This document shows positions 1 through 11,887 of a stretch of DNA of 64,000 bases, piece by piece. The position numbers were made by a program, and so were the translations under genes. The stretch comes from Pseudomonas furukawaii (GTDB lineage: Bacteria > Pseudomonadota > Gammaproteobacteria > Pseudomonadales > Pseudomonadaceae), in contig NZ_AP014862.1 in NCBI RefSeq assembly GCF_002355475.1, forward strand, positions 806,001 through 870,000, read 5' to 3'. The notes below the pieces were generated by a model that saw nothing but the letters and a program-made list of their open reading frames with translations, made no database searches and was not told the DNA's origin. Numbering within the stretch: the first letter of the stretch is position 1; the number at the start of each line of letters is the position of its first letter.

Positions 1-828
1 ATCCCCGACGCCGTGCCGATGCCGCATTACGGCTCGGTGAAGGCGAATCCCTACACCGTGCTGGGCCAGACCTACTACCCGATGGCCGACGGCCGACGTT
101 ACCAGGCAGTGGGTACCGCCTCCTGGTACGGCACCAAGTTCCACGGCCAGGCCACCGCCAACGGCGAAGCCTATGACCTCTACGGCATGACGGCCGCCCA
201 CAAGACCCTGCCGCTGCCCAGTTATGTCCGGGTGACCAACCTCGACAACGGTCGCAGCGTGATCCTTCGTGTCAACGACCGGGGGCCCTTCTATTCCGAC
301 CGGATCATCGACCTATCCTTCGCCGCCGCCAAGAAGCTCGGTTATGCCGAGAGCGGCACGGCGCGGGTCAAGGTAGAAGGCATCGACCCCAATGAGTGGT
401 GGGCCGCCCAGGGCCGTCCCGTACCCATGGTGCTGGCGCAGCCGAAGATGGCGGCCCAGGCCAAGCCCCAACCCTCGGCCGTGCAGGTGGCCACCGCGCC
501 GATCGAGCAGTACACCCCGCCGCCCCAGCAGCATGCCGCCGCCGTCCTGCCCGTGCAGATCGACGCAAAAAAAAACGATTCACTCGCAGCCTCTGGCCTG
601 TATCTCCAGGTGGGCGCCTTCGCCAATCCGGACGCTGCGGAGCTCCTCAAGGCCAAGTTGAGCGGGACGGTCAGTGCGCCGGTCTTCATCAGCTCGGTCG
701 TGCGCAACCAGCAGATCCTGCACCGGGTGCGCCTGGGGCCGATCGGAACTCAGGGTGAAGCACAGGAAGTCCAGAACACCGTGCGCCTGGCCAATCTTGG
801 CCAACCCACCCTGGTGAAGCCGGACTGA
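1..828 (+). CDS. rlpA: RlpA septal lytic transglycosylase, 5'-truncated by window edge
   Basis: The frame is open from base 1, so the signal peptide and N-terminus lie outside the window; 275 residues are visible. A double-psi beta-barrel domain follows at about residues 30-120, with GTASWYGTKFHG, ANGEAYD, AHKTLPLPS and the NDRGPF motif that carries the catalytic Asp of RlpA. After a Pro/Gln-rich linker comes a C-terminal SPOR domain (about 195-270: GLYLQVGAFANPDAAELL). RlpA is an outer-membrane lipoprotein that cleaves denuded glycan strands at the septum. It lies 62 nt upstream of dacC in the same direction, the arrangement usual in Pseudomonas. Identity is secure; only the 5' end is missing. 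Confidence 0.96.
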   Translation: MPDAVPMPHYGSVKANPYTVLGQTYYPMADGRRYQAVGTASWYGTKFHGQATANGEAYDLYGMTAAHKTLPLPSYVRVTNLDNGRSVILRVNDRGPFYSDRIIDLSFAAAKKLGYAESGTARVKVEGIDPNEWWAAQGRPVPMVLAQPKMAAQAKPQPSAVQVATAPIEQYTPPPQQHAAAVLPVQIDAKKNDSLAASGLYLQVGAFANPDAAELLKAKLSGTVSAPVFISSVVRNQQILHRVRLGPIGTQGEAQEVQNTVRLANLGQPTLVKPD

Positions 829-890
829 CGGCTTCGCTCACCTCGCCCGCCAGGGCCTGAAAGACCATTAGCAATTTCTCAGAGAGACGG

Positions 891-2054
891 ATGAACATCT
901 TCAGCTTTGCCAAACGCCTACTACTGCCCGCAGCCCTGCTCATCGTCGCGCCGGTCTCCATGGCGGCCCAGCAGATCATCCCCTCGCCGCCGCAACTGGC
1001 CGCCAAGTCCTATGTCCTGATGGACGCCCAGAGCGGCCAGGTGCTGGTGGAGAACAACGGTGACCAGCGCCTGCCTCCGGCCAGCCTGACCAAACTGATG
1101 ACCGCCTACATCGCCACCCTGGAAATCCGTAAGGGCCAGGTCGGCGAGAACGATCCGGTGACCATCAGCGAGCATGCCTGGCGTACCGGCGGTTCGCGGA
1201 TGTTCGTGCAGGTGAACACCCAGGTCTCCATGAGCGACCTGCTGCACGGCATCATCATCCAGTCGGGCAACGATGCCAGCGTCGCGGTGGCCGAGCACAT
1301 CGCCGGCAGCGAGGATGCCTTCGCCGACATGATGAACACCACGGCCGAGAAGCTCGGCATGGGCAACAGCCACTTCATGAACGCCACCGGCCTGCCGCAC
1401 CCGGAGCACTACTCCAGTGCCCATGACATGGCTCGCCTGGCCCGCGCGATCATCTACGAAGATCCGGCCCACTACGCCATCTACTCCCAGAAGGAGTTCT
1501 TCTGGAACAACATCAAGCAGCCCAACCGCAACCTGCTGCTGTGGCGCGACAAGACCGTGGATGGCCTGAAGACCGGCCACACCGAGGAGGCCGGCTTCTG
1601 CCTCGTTGCGTCCGCCGTGCGTGACAACATGCGCCTGATCGCCGTGGTGTTCGGCACCAACAGCGAGCAGGCCCGTGCTGCCGAGACCCAGAAACTGCTG
1701 ACCTACGGCTTCCGCTTCTTCGAAACCCAGAGCTTCTACAAGAAGGGCGCCGAACTGGCCAAGGCCCAGGTCTGGAAGGGCGGTGCCCGCGAGGTCAAGG
1801 CCGGCCTGGCCAATGACCTGACCCTGACCCTGCCGAGAGGCCAGGCCAAGAAACTGCAAGCCAGCATGACCCTCAACCCGCAGCTCATCGCCCCCATCAA
1901 GCAGGGTGACGTGATCGGCAAGGTGGAGGTGAAGCTGGAAGACCAGGTGGTCCACAGCGCCGACCTGATCGCCCTCGATACCGTCGAGGAAGGTGGCTTC
2001 TTCCGCCGCCTGTGGGATAGCATTCGCCTGTTCTTCTACGGCCTGTTCAACTGA
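891..2054 (+). CDS. dacC: D-alanyl-D-alanine carboxypeptidase (PBP5/6 family)
   Basis: 387 residues, close to E. coli PBP5/PBP6. A signal peptide covers residues 1-25 (RLLLPAALLIVAPVSMAAQ). The three active-site motifs of penicillin-binding proteins are present in order: SLTK (SxxK), SGN (SxN) and KTGHTEE (KTG). The C-terminal PBP5-type beta domain ends in an amphipathic stretch (FFRRLWDSIRLFFYGLFN) that anchors these enzymes to the outer face of the inner membrane. It removes the terminal D-Ala of stem peptides, which makes denuded strands for RlpA and amidases nearby. The ATG at 891 is preceded by AGAGAGACGG, a reasonable ribosome site. Confidence 0.95.
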   Translation: MNIFSFAKRLLLPAALLIVAPVSMAAQQIIPSPPQLAAKSYVLMDAQSGQVLVENNGDQRLPPASLTKLMTAYIATLEIRKGQVGENDPVTISEHAWRTGGSRMFVQVNTQVSMSDLLHGIIIQSGNDASVAVAEHIAGSEDAFADMMNTTAEKLGMGNSHFMNATGLPHPEHYSSAHDMARLARAIIYEDPAHYAIYSQKEFFWNNIKQPNRNLLLWRDKTVDGLKTGHTEEAGFCLVASAVRDNMRLIAVVFGTNSEQARAAETQKLLTYGFRFFETQSFYKKGAELAKAQVWKGGAREVKAGLANDLTLTLPRGQAKKLQASMTLNPQLIAPIKQGDVIGKVEVKLEDQVVHSADLIALDTVEEGGFFRRLWDSIRLFFYGLFN

Positions 2055-2128
2055 CCTTCTGAGCCGACGCCTCGCGCCCCACCCGGGTGCGGGGCCTCCG
2101 CATCGCGGACCACGAGTCCGCCGCCGCC

Positions 2129-2410
2129 ATGACCGACACTCCTGACGTACAAGCCCCGAAAATCGAATTTCCCTGCGAGCGCTACCCGATCAAGGTGATC
2201 GGTGACGCTGGCGACGGCTTCGCCGACCTCGTGATCGAAGTGATCCAGCGCCATGCCCCCGGTTTCGATGCGTCCACCCTGGTGGTGCGTGATAGCCGCA
2301 ATGGCCGCTTCCTCTCCGTGCAGGTGCTGATCACCGCCACCAGCGTCGACCAGCTGCAGGCCATCCACATCGACCTGCGGGCGACCGGCCGCGTACATAT
2401 GGTGCTCTAG
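2129..2410 (+). CDS. ybeD: YbeD/DUF493 family protein
   Basis: 93 residues starting [32 protein letters not shown] longer reading from 2087 is possible, but family members begin just before the FPCxYPIKVIG segment. The ferredoxin-like alpha/beta fold has the conserved end [23 protein letters not shown]. The family (UPF0250) sits between the dac gene and lipB in many gammaproteobacteria; a regulatory role linked to lipoate metabolism has been proposed, but no biochemical activity is established. The stop codon overlaps the lipB start (TAGTG), which suggests translational coupling. Confidence 0.9.
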   Translation: MTDTPDVQAPKIEFPCERYPIKVIGDAGDGFADLVIEVIQRHAPGFDASTLVVRDSRNGRFLSVQVLITATSVDQLQAIHIDLRATGRVHMVL

Positions 2411-3033
2411 TGGCGCCCGAGCTCATCGTTCGCCATCTGGGGCTGGTGGATTACCTGCCGACCTTCGAGGCGATGCGCCGGCTGACCGCCGAGCGTGACG
2501 AGCGGACAGCCGACGAGATCTGGTTGCTGCAGCATCCCCAGGTGTTCACCCAGGGCCAGGCCGGCAAGGCCGAACACCTGCTGGCGCCAGGGGACATCCC
2601 GGTGATCCAGGTGGATCGCGGGGGCCAGGTGACCTACCACGGCCCTGGCCAACTGGTGGCCTACCTGATGCTGGACCTGCGCCGGCTGGGACTGGGCGTT
2701 CGCGACCTGGTCACCGCCATGGAGCAGAGCCTGGTGGATGTGCTGGCGAGCTACGGCATCGAGGCGGCGCCCAAGGCGGATGCGCCCGGTGTCTACGTCC
2801 AGGGTGACAAGATCGCCTCCCTTGGCCTGCGGGTCAGCCGTGGCTGTTCCTTCCATGGCCTGGCGCTGAACGTCGACATGGACATGTCGCCATTCTGGCG
2901 GATCAATCCCTGTGGCTATGCCGGGCTGAAGATGGTCCAGTTGAAGGACCTGCTGGTGGAGCCCGCGCCTCTCGACGAGGTGGCGGAGCGTCTGGAACGG
3001 GCCCTGCGTGCGCGATTGGGCTACGGCGGCTGA
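2410..3033 (+). CDS. lipB: Octanoyltransferase LipB
   Basis: 207 residues with a GTG start that shares its first base with the ybeD stop. LipB moves octanoyl from acyl-carrier protein onto lipoyl domains, the first step of lipoate assembly. Family motifs: [53 protein letters not shown], and [14 protein letters not shown], which holds the active-site Cys (NPCGY) and Lys (GDKIASLG). It converges with lipA, which finishes the pathway, across a shared terminator. Confidence 0.96.
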   Translation: MAPELIVRHLGLVDYLPTFEAMRRLTAERDERTADEIWLLQHPQVFTQGQAGKAEHLLAPGDIPVIQVDRGGQVTYHGPGQLVAYLMLDLRRLGLGVRDLVTAMEQSLVDVLASYGIEAAPKADAPGVYVQGDKIASLGLRVSRGCSFHGLALNVDMDMSPFWRINPCGYAGLKMVQLKDLLVEPAPLDEVAERLERALRARLGYGG

Positions 3034-3062
3034 CAGCTCGCGGTTCCCCGTCCTGAATGCAG

Positions 3063-3097
3063 AAAGCCCCCGCCGGCCTTGGCCGACGGGGGCTTTT
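3063..3097. terminator. Bidirectional terminator between lipB and lipA
   Basis: A strong hairpin with arms AAAGCCCCCG and CGGGGGCTTT around a GC-rich inner stem-loop (CCGGCC TT GGCCGA). It has A-rich sequence on the left and TTTT on the right, so it can stop both convergent transcripts. Confidence 0.85.
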
Positions 3098-3110
3098 CAC
3101 TTGATGCGGA

Positions 3111-4163
3111 TCAGTTCAGGTTGAGGGCCGGGATCAGGCTCTCATCGGTGGACTGGCCGGGAACCGGAACGGGCGCGGCCAGGCCCAGGTTGTTCTTCTC
3201 GAAGACCCGGTCGGCCCGGTAGCTGGAGCGTACCAGCGGGCCGGCGGCGACTTCCATGAAGCCCTTTTCCAGGCCGATGTCGCGGAAGCGGTTGAACTCC
3301 TCGGGGCTGACCCAGCGCTGCACCTTCAGGTGGTTTCGGGTCGGCTGCAGGTACTGTCCGAGGGTCAGGATGTCCACGCCGATGGCGCGCAGGTCGTCCA
3401 TCGTCTCGATGATTTCCTCGTCAGTCTCGCCCAGGCCCAGCATCAGGCTGGTCTTGGTCAGCACGTCCGGGCGGTGGCGCTTGGCATGCTCCAGCACCCG
3501 CAGGGTCTTCTCGTAGCCGGCGCGCGGATCGCGGACCACATGGGTCAGGCGCTTGACCGTCTCGACGTTCTGCGCGAACACCTCCAGGCCGGAGTCCACG
3601 ACACGTTCGATGGCTTCCAGATCGCCATCGAAATCCGGCGTCAGGGCTTCCACCACTACCTTCGGAGTACGTTCCTTGATGGCCCGCACACACGCGGCAT
3701 AGTGGCCGGCGCCACCATCGTCCAGGTCGTCGCGGTCCACCGAGGTGAGCACGATATAGCGCAGGGCCATCAGTTCGACCGACTTGGCGGTATTCTGCGG
3801 CTCTTCCTTGTCCAGCCAGCCATTGGGGTTACCGGTGTCGACGGCGCAGAAGCGGCAGGCGCGAGTGCACACCGAGCCCATCAGCATGATGGTGGCGGTG
3901 CCGTTGGACCAGCACTCGCCCATGTTCGGGCAGTGGGATTCCTGGCAAACGGTGCTCAGGCGATGTTCGCCGACATTGCGCTTGACCGCTTCGAAGCGGC
4001 TGCCGCCTGGTGCCTTCACCCGCAGCCACTTGGGCTTGGGTTCATAGACCTCGGGTTCGGCGCCGTTGCGGCGCTTCTGGCCATCCTTGATCGCGGTAAT
4101 GCCCTGGGCATTACGGAACTTTTCACCACTGGCGACGGGTTTGGACGAGGCGGTATCGGACAT
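3111..4163 (-). CDS. lipA: Lipoyl synthase LipA (radical SAM)
   Basis: 350 residues. It inserts two sulfurs into protein-bound octanoyl groups made by LipB. Both cluster-binding signatures are visible: [12 protein letters not shown] for the auxiliary, sulfur-donating 4Fe-4S cluster and CTRACRFC for the radical-SAM cluster. They are followed by [36 protein letters not shown] and the C-terminal VRSSYRAD segment with the RSSY serine. It is longer than the 321-residue E. coli protein because of a polar N-terminal extension (about 40 residues), which is usual in Pseudomonas. The start MSDTASSK was chosen for its position upstream of this extension. Confidence 0.97.
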   Translation of the reverse strand: MSDTASSKPVASGEKFRNAQGITAIKDGQKRRNGAEPEVYEPKPKWLRVKAPGGSRFEAVKRNVGEHRLSTVCQESHCPNMGECWSNGTATIMLMGSVCTRACRFCAVDTGNPNGWLDKEEPQNTAKSVELMALRYIVLTSVDRDDLDDGGAGHYAACVRAIKERTPKVVVEALTPDFDGDLEAIERVVDSGLEVFAQNVETVKRLTHVVRDPRAGYEKTLRVLEHAKRHRPDVLTKTSLMLGLGETDEEIIETMDDLRAIGVDILTLGQYLQPTRNHLKVQRWVSPEEFNRFRDIGLEKGFMEVAAGPLVRSSYRADRVFEKNNLGLAAPVPVPGQSTDESLIPALNLN

Positions 4164-4288
4164 CGGAAACGGGCTCCGCTAAAGGCTCCGTGGAGTTTCG
4201 GAGAGGCAAGAGGGGGTGGCGAAGTCTATCACAAAGGCGTTTCGGCGAACGGGCGGCCGTCCGGAGGCCGGGGCCTCCGGGGCGGGGC

Positions 4289-5602
4289 TCAGCGCCCGGC
4301 GCGCAACTTCTTGAGCAGGTTCTGGGTCGGGTAACCGTCCGCAGGCCAACCCAGTCGTTGCTGATAGCCACGAATGGCCTTGCGGGTGTTGGCGCCGATG
4401 ATGCCGTCGGCCGCCCCCGGGTCGTAGCCGGCGGCAGCCAGGGACTCCTGCAGTTCCACCCGTTCGCTGCGGCTCAGCGGTCGCTCGTCCTTCGGCCAGT
4501 TCCCGAGGATCTGGCCGCCCCCGTCGAAGCGCTGGCCCAGCAGGCTCACCGCCAGGGCGTAGGACGAGGAGTTGTTGTACTTGAGGATGGCGCGGAAGTT
4601 GTCCAGGACCAGGAAGGCCGGGCCGCGATGGCCGGCGGGCAGCAGCAACGAGGCGCTTTCGCCGGAGAGGCCGCTGCCTTGCGGGTCCAGTCGGACGCCC
4701 ATGGCCTGCCACTGGGAAACGGGCTTGCGGATATCGGCATCCGCATGGGCGTAGTCGAAGCCGGGTGGCAGTTGCACCTGCACGGCGGCCGGCTGGCCTT
4801 TGCGCCAGCCGGAGGCTTGCAGGTAATGGGCGGCCGAGGCCAGGGCGTCGGCGGTGGAATTCCAGATATCCCGGCGGCCATCGCCGTCGAAGTCCACGGC
4901 GTGGCTGTTGTAGGTGGTGGGGATGAACTGGGTCTGACCCATGGCGCCGGCCCAGGAGCCGAGCATGTTGCCCGGCTGGATGTCACCGTGCTGGAGGATT
5001 TGCAGGGCGGCCAGCAACTGGGCATGGGCGAAGGCGGGACGACGTCCTTCGTAGGCCAGGGTGGCCAGGGAGCGGATCACCGACTTGTCGCCCATGAACT
5101 GACCGAAGCTGCTCTCCATGCCCCAGATGGCGACCAGGGGTTCGCGGTCGACACCGAAGCGTTGCTCGATGGCGCTCAGCGTGGCGGCGTTCTGCGTCAT
5201 CAGGGCCTGGCCCTTGCGCACCCGGTAAGGGGAAATGGCGCCTTCCAGGTACTCCCAGACGGGCCGGGTGAATTCCGGTTGGCTGCGGTCGGCGGCGATG
5301 ACGCTGGCGTCCGGCGTGATGCCGGCGAAGGCGCGGTCGAAGAGTGCCGGTTCGATGCCCTGGGCCAGCGCTTCACGGCGGAAACCATCACGCCAGGCGT
5401 CGAAGCTGACGGCGGGCATGGCCACGGAAGGGGTGGCCTGTGGGCTGGTCGCGACGGGCTTGGAAGCTGGCTGGCTGGCCTGGGGGAGCGGTGCCGTCGC
5501 GGGTTTCGGGGCGGGGGCGTCGGCGCAGGAGGACAGTACGGTGAAGGCGGAGGCCACGGCCAGGCTTCGGATAATCAGGCCGGGGGCTGGGGCATCGAAC
5601 AT
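4289..5602 (-). CDS. sltB3: SltB3-type lytic transglycosylase (MltB family) with peptidoglycan-binding domain
   Basis: 437 residues starting MFDAPAPG. This gives a lipoprotein signal with lipobox LSSC (Cys26), which an upstream start would spoil. After a Pro/Ala linker comes an MltB-type catalytic domain (about 65-360) with AIWGMESSFGQFMG, whose Glu163 is the expected catalytic acid, and GAMGQTQFIPTTYNSHAVDFDGDG. A C-terminal PG_binding_1 domain (about 375-432) contains DGIIGANTRKAIRGYQ. P. aeruginosa SltB3 has this architecture and sits in the same place between lipA and holA, so the symbol is an orthology inference. It cleaves murein glycan to 1,6-anhydro products in the periplasm. Confidence 0.9.
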   Translation of the reverse strand: MFDAPAPGLIIRSLAVASAFTVLSSCADAPAPKPATAPLPQASQPASKPVATSPQATPSVAMPAVSFDAWRDGFRREALAQGIEPALFDRAFAGITPDASVIAADRSQPEFTRPVWEYLEGAISPYRVRKGQALMTQNAATLSAIEQRFGVDREPLVAIWGMESSFGQFMGDKSVIRSLATLAYEGRRPAFAHAQLLAALQILQHGDIQPGNMLGSWAGAMGQTQFIPTTYNSHAVDFDGDGRRDIWNSTADALASAAHYLQASGWRKGQPAAVQVQLPPGFDYAHADADIRKPVSQWQAMGVRLDPQGSGLSGESASLLLPAGHRGPAFLVLDNFRAILKYNNSSSYALAVSLLGQRFDGGGQILGNWPKDERPLSRSERVELQESLAAAGYDPGAADGIIGANTRKAIRGYQQRLGWPADGYPTQNLLKKLRAGR

Positions 5603-5656
5603 ACGCGGGTCTCGGGCAGGCGAACAAAGCCGCGACCTTAACACGTCTCGTCGGTT

Positions 5657-5872
5657 TCAGGCGGCCCTTTCGCCGGATTGGAGAACGAGGGCGGCGGCGG
5701 TGGATCGGCTGTTTTCCGGCCCCTGAAACGACGAAGCCTCCCAATTCTGGGAGGCTTCGCGGCGGTAGCTGCCTTTGCCTTTCTGTGGTTTCTCCCGGCG
5801 GCAGCGGAAGAGTGGCTGGGCTACCAGGGATTTTGCGCGATTGGGCGCGCCTTGCTTGCGCTTCTTGGCCAT
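5657..5872 (-). CDS. arfA: ArfA, alternative ribosome-rescue factor
   Basis: 71 residues from the ATG at 5872 (MAKKRKQGAPNRAKSL); upstream in-frame codons look like leader. The core AQPLFRCRREKPQKGKGSYRRE and NWEAS closely match E. coli ArfA, which recruits RF2 to ribosomes stalled on non-stop mRNA when tmRNA fails. A near-perfect 12-bp hairpin lies inside the coding region at 5732-5759, in the codons for EASQNWEAS. In E. coli a hairpin at this point causes termination or RNase III cleavage, so arfA mRNA itself lacks a stop and its protein is made only when trans-translation is impaired. The residues after the hairpin (SFQGPENSRS...GERAA) are then probably never in the active product. It lies between holA and sltB3. 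Confidence 0.9.
   Translation of the reverse strand: MAKKRKQGAPNRAKSLVAQPLFRCRREKPQKGKGSYRREASQNWEASSFQGPENSRSTAAALVLQSGERAA
5732..5759 (-). promoter_or_regulatory. Intragenic arfA hairpin (non-stop mRNA generator)
   Basis: The arms CGAAGCCTCCCA and TGGGAGGCTTCG are perfectly complementary (12 bp) with a 4-nt loop. The structure falls at codons about 38-47 of arfA, at the same NWEAS codons as the E. coli RNase III/terminator hairpin. That its function is the same is an inference from position and family. Confidence 0.75.
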
Positions 5873-5945
5873 GGCCTGTCCTCGGATGGGCGCCCGCGGG
5901 TTTGCGGGCGGGCGCATCATCGGTCAGTGGTCAGAAAATGTCCAG

Positions 5946-6983
5946 TCACTCCGGAGCCAGCGGCAGTCGTTGACCGGCCAGCAGCAGCGAGAGGCGTGCG
6001 AGGCCGTTCCAGGGGTCGCCCTGGGCCTGGCCCTTGATCTGGGCGTCGATGCGCTGGGCGTCCTGCAGCATCTGGTTCCAGCGGGACGCCGGATGACGCT
6101 GCAGGGCGCGGCTGACCAGGGGGCGTCGCTTGTCCCAGATCGGTGGACGGGCGGCGGCGAAGGCTTTTTCGAGGGGGACGCCCTGGCTGTACTGCTGGGC
6201 CAGTCCGGCCAGCAGGCGCAGTTCACGGGCCAGCGCCCAGAGGATCACCGGCGGCTCGACGCCTTCGCCGCGCAGGCCTTCCAGGGTGCGCAGGGTATGG
6301 GCGGCCTCGCCGTTCAGGGCCGCATCGATCAGCCCGAAAACGTCGAAGCGCGCACTGTCGGCCACGGCGGCCTGGACGGTGGCCGCATCCACCTGGCCGC
6401 CTTCGGCGAGCAATTTGAGCTTTTCGATTTCCTGGGCCGCAGCCAGGAGGTTGCCCTCCACCCGCGCGGCGATCAGGTCCACGGCTTCCTGGTTGGCGGC
6501 GAGGCCCGCCTGGGACAGGCGCTGGCGTATCCACTGGGGCAGGTTGTGGGCCTCGATCGGCCAGATCTGGATGAACTGGGCATCCGCGCCATCGATCAGG
6601 GCCTTGGCCCATTTGGTCTTCTGGGTGCTGCCGTCCAGCTTGGGCAGGGTCAGCAGCAGCACGGTGTCTTCCGGTGGTCGCGCGAGGTACTCCATCAGCG
6701 CGGCGGCACCCTTGTCCCCTGGTTTTCCCGACGGCAGGCGCACTTCCAGCAGGCGCTTCTCGGCGAACAGCGAAAGGCTGGCGCCAGCCTCCAGGAGCTG
6801 GCCCCAGTCGAAGTTGGCCTCGGCGTTGAAGACCTGGCGTTCACTGAAGTCCCGGGCGCGGGTGGCGGCGCGGATCGCGTCGCAGGCTTCCTGGCAGAGC
6901 AGGGGCTCGTCGCCGCTGACTACGTAGACCGGGGCCAGGGAACCTTGCAGGTGCTTGCCCAGTTGGGCGGGGTTGAGCTTCAT
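5946..6983 (-). CDS. holA: DNA polymerase III subunit delta
   Basis: 345 residues, matching E. coli HolA (343). The start MKLNPAQLGKHLQGSLAPVYVVSGDEPLL is typical: the clamp-loader wrench subunit begins with this Rossmann-like strand and GDEPLLxxEA. Downstream segments such as LLEVRLPSGKPGDKGAAAL, LLTLPKLDGSTQKTKWAKAL, WIRQRL and the C-terminal collar helices (PPVILWALARELRLLAGL, ALQRHPASRW) fit the family. The AAA-like fold has no working Walker A, as expected for delta. It follows lptE by about 40 nt, in the leuS-lptE-holA order. Confidence 0.93.
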   Translation of the reverse strand: MKLNPAQLGKHLQGSLAPVYVVSGDEPLLCQEACDAIRAATRARDFSERQVFNAEANFDWGQLLEAGASLSLFAEKRLLEVRLPSGKPGDKGAAALMEYLARPPEDTVLLLTLPKLDGSTQKTKWAKALIDGADAQFIQIWPIEAHNLPQWIRQRLSQAGLAANQEAVDLIAARVEGNLLAAAQEIEKLKLLAEGGQVDAATVQAAVADSARFDVFGLIDAALNGEAAHTLRTLEGLRGEGVEPPVILWALARELRLLAGLAQQYSQGVPLEKAFAAARPPIWDKRRPLVSRALQRHPASRWNQMLQDAQRIDAQIKGQAQGDPWNGLARLSLLLAGQRLPLAPE

Positions 6984-7025
6984 AGGCGCAAATGACCGGG
7001 GCCGCTGGTGCGGCCCCGGATGTAC

Positions 7026-7634
7026 TCACTGGATGGGCAGTTGCAGCGGCGATTGCTGCGGTTGCTGGGCCTCTTCGGCCTTGCGCGCCGCCTCCAGGGC
7101 TTCGGCCTCGGCCCGGGCCTTGGCTTCGGCGGTCTGCTGGAGCAGGTCCAGTTGGGTCGGGGTGATCAGCTGCAGGCGCATGATCATCTGCTGGACCATT
7201 TCCTGGCGCATTTCCTGGCGCAGCTGGGCCGCTTCCTGGTCGGAGCCGATCAGGTTGTTGCTGTCATGCACGTAGTATTTCTGGACGGTCAGCTTGTCGG
7301 CCATCAACAGCAGGTTCTGGGCGCCGCGGATCTCGTAGTCGAGGGTCTGGGTCAACTCGAATTCGGCGCTGCGGGCCGAGGTGGTGTAGGACGCGGTGCG
7401 CTGGGACTCGTCCTCGCGGGCCAGTACCAGGGTGTAGGGCGCGCCGGCATGCACCTTGACTTCGCTGTCTTCCAGCGCTTCACGCACGGCCTTGACGGTA
7501 TCCCCGTACTGGTTACGGGCGGTCACGTCCAGTTCGGTCAGGGCGAAGTCGGCGTCGCCGGTACCGCGCAGGTGGAAGCCGCACGCACTGAGCAGCGCGG
7601 TAAGGCCAAGGACCAGCAGATTCCGTTTCATCAT
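7026..7634 (-). CDS. lptE: LPS-assembly lipoprotein LptE
   Basis: 202 residues with lipoprotein signal [18 protein letters not shown] (lipobox LSAC) followed by GFHLRGTGD, the diagnostic LptE start (GFHLRG). LptE plugs the LptD barrel and helps export LPS to the outer leaflet. The C-terminal third (about 155-202) is an Ala/Glu/Gln-rich helix ([31 protein letters not shown]) longer than in enteric LptE, which looks typical of Pseudomonas. It is 61 nt downstream of leuS on the same strand. Confidence 0.93.
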   Translation of the reverse strand: MMKRNLLVLGLTALLSACGFHLRGTGDADFALTELDVTARNQYGDTVKAVREALEDSEVKVHAGAPYTLVLAREDESQRTASYTTSARSAEFELTQTLDYEIRGAQNLLLMADKLTVQKYYVHDSNNLIGSDQEAAQLRQEMRQEMVQQMIMRLQLITPTQLDLLQQTAEAKARAEAEALEAARKAEEAQQPQQSPLQLPIQ

Positions 7635-7695
7635 GTATTGCTTTCCCCTTGCGAGCGATCCGGCGCCTCTCCCCCTGGACAGGCGCCGGCTGCGA

Positions 7696-10548
<2,853 letters not shown>

Positions 10549-10569
10549 TTACGTGGTTCGAGGTGCTGG

Positions 10570-11007
10570 ATGGGCGAATTGCGGCGGACGGATTCAGGGA
10601 GCGGGCTCTACGAACGGTTGTTGCACCGGCTGGCCCTGGCGCTGGATGAAGCGGACACGGCGGTTCGATTGCGGGACGAAGAACCGCTGGAACTGGAACT
10701 CAAGGGATTGACCCCGGCTGAGATGGAGCTGATTCGCGCCTACCTGGACCGCGATACGCGCTGGCTGCGGGGCTGGCATGCGGCCGCCCAGGAGCTGGCG
10801 GCCATCCGTGACCTGCCGCGGCGCTCGTCACTCGGCGAGGCCAGTCCTCCCCAGCAGTTCACCCGCAAGCCCAGGCCACTACCCAACCGACGGCAGGAGC
10901 TCTGTTGCGCCATGTGCGGCACTCCGGCCGTCTGGCAGAGGGAGCGCGGAGTGAACGCCTGCATGTCCTGCGGCTCCCAGCTTTTCCGAACGTCCAATCC
11001 CCGTTAG
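10570..11007 (+). CDS. YbeL-like zinc-ribbon protein (DUF1451)
   Basis: 145 residues. The N-terminal two thirds is a charged helical region (LYERLLHRLALALDEAD, PAEMELIRAYLDRDTRWLRGWH). The C-terminus is a four-cysteine zinc ribbon, CAMCGTPAVW...ACMSCGSQLFR, with paired CxxC motifs. This arrangement and the position divergent from leuS match E. coli YbeL and its Pseudomonas relatives. Function is unknown; nucleic-acid or protein contact through the ribbon would be typical but is not shown. The ATG at 10570 has GAGGTG upstream. Confidence 0.8.
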   Translation: MGELRRTDSGSGLYERLLHRLALALDEADTAVRLRDEEPLELELKGLTPAEMELIRAYLDRDTRWLRGWHAAAQELAAIRDLPRRSSLGEASPPQQFTRKPRPLPNRRQELCCAMCGTPAVWQRERGVNACMSCGSQLFRTSNPR

Positions 11008-11033
11008 GCTCCGGGCACCCTGGGAGGTGCCCG

Positions 11034-11795
11034 ATGCCGATTCGTTACATCCTCAAGCAATTCATCCTGCCGCCAGGCAGCTTCCTGCTCCTGCTGCTGC
11101 TCGCCTGGTGGGTACGCCGGCGCTGGCCGCGCCTGTCGTTCGCCGGTTTCGTCGCGGGTCTGGTCGGGCTCTGGCTGATGAGCCTGCCCGTGGTGGTGGA
11201 GTGGTCCGCCCGCGTCCTGGAGCGGGAGCCGGCGCTGGCCGAGTCGGAATGGCCGGCGCTGGCCTCGCGTGTCGACGCCATCGTGGTGCTGGGCGGCGGT
11301 CGCGAGCGGGACGATCCGGCGTGGGGCGAGGACCAGCCGGCCTCCCAGGCACTCGAGCGCCTGCGCTATGCCGCGCGCCTGGCACGGGCCACCGGCTTGC
11401 CGCTGCTCACCACGGGTGGGCTGCATTTCGGCGAGCCGCCGAGCGAGGCGGCGATCATGGCGGAGGTGCTGCAGCGGGACTTCGGCGTCGCGGTCCGCTG
11501 GCAGGAGGGGGAGAGCCGGACCACCTGGGAGAACGCCACCTACAGCGCCCGTCTGCTCCAGCCTGCGGGGTTGCGCCGGGTGCTGCTGGTGACCCAGGCG
11601 TCGCACATGCCCCGGGCCCGCTGGAGCTTCGAGCGGGCCGGATTCGAGGTGGTCACGGCGCCCATGGGGTTCCTCGGCGTACCCAATGGACGTCCCCTGG
11701 GAGGCTGGCTGCCGGAGGCCAAGGCGGTCTGGCAGAACGGGATGCTGCTGAACGAGGCGGTTGGCCTCTTCGCCTACCCGCTGGCCTACGACTGA
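11034..11795 (+). CDS. YdcF/ElyC family inner-membrane protein (DUF218)
   Basis: 253 residues; ATG at 11034 behind a strong GGGAGGTG site. Two N-terminal membrane helices (about 12-27 and 37-55) precede a DUF218 domain: VDAIVVLGGGRERDDPAW, LLTTGG, ESRTTWENA, and LLVTQASHMPRARWSFERAG. Length and layout resemble E. coli ElyC, an envelope-biogenesis factor linked to undecaprenyl-phosphate use; SanA and YdcF are other relatives. The catalytic role of DUF218 is not established. It lies 26 nt after the zinc-ribbon gene, so the two may be cotranscribed. Confidence 0.82.
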   Translation: MPIRYILKQFILPPGSFLLLLLLAWWVRRRWPRLSFAGFVAGLVGLWLMSLPVVVEWSARVLEREPALAESEWPALASRVDAIVVLGGGRERDDPAWGEDQPASQALERLRYAARLARATGLPLLTTGGLHFGEPPSEAAIMAEVLQRDFGVAVRWQEGESRTTWENATYSARLLQPAGLRRVLLVTQASHMPRARWSFERAGFEVVTAPMGFLGVPNGRPLGGWLPEAKAVWQNGMLLNEAVGLFAYPLAYD

Positions 11796-11833
11796 GCCTC
11801 TGTCCGATACCTCCGGCGAGCGATGGCGCGGCC

Positions 11834-11858
11834 CCCAGGAGCCGGCTCGTCGGCGAAT
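11834..11858. repeat. REP-like palindromic element
   Basis: CAGGAGCCGGCTCGTCGGCGAA resembles the Pseudomonas REP consensus (AGGAGCCGGCTTGCCGGCGAA). It sits in the space between convergent genes, the usual home of REPs. Confidence 0.5.
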
Positions 11859-11887
11859 GTTCCGGGGCCGGTCGCGCGCCCCGGCGG

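Noticed and set aside
4190-5641. 483-codon open frame on the plus strand opposite sltB3
   Set aside because: High-GC antisense frame; low-complexity Gly/Ala/Arg translation with no domain, whereas the minus strand encodes a full lytic transglycosylase.
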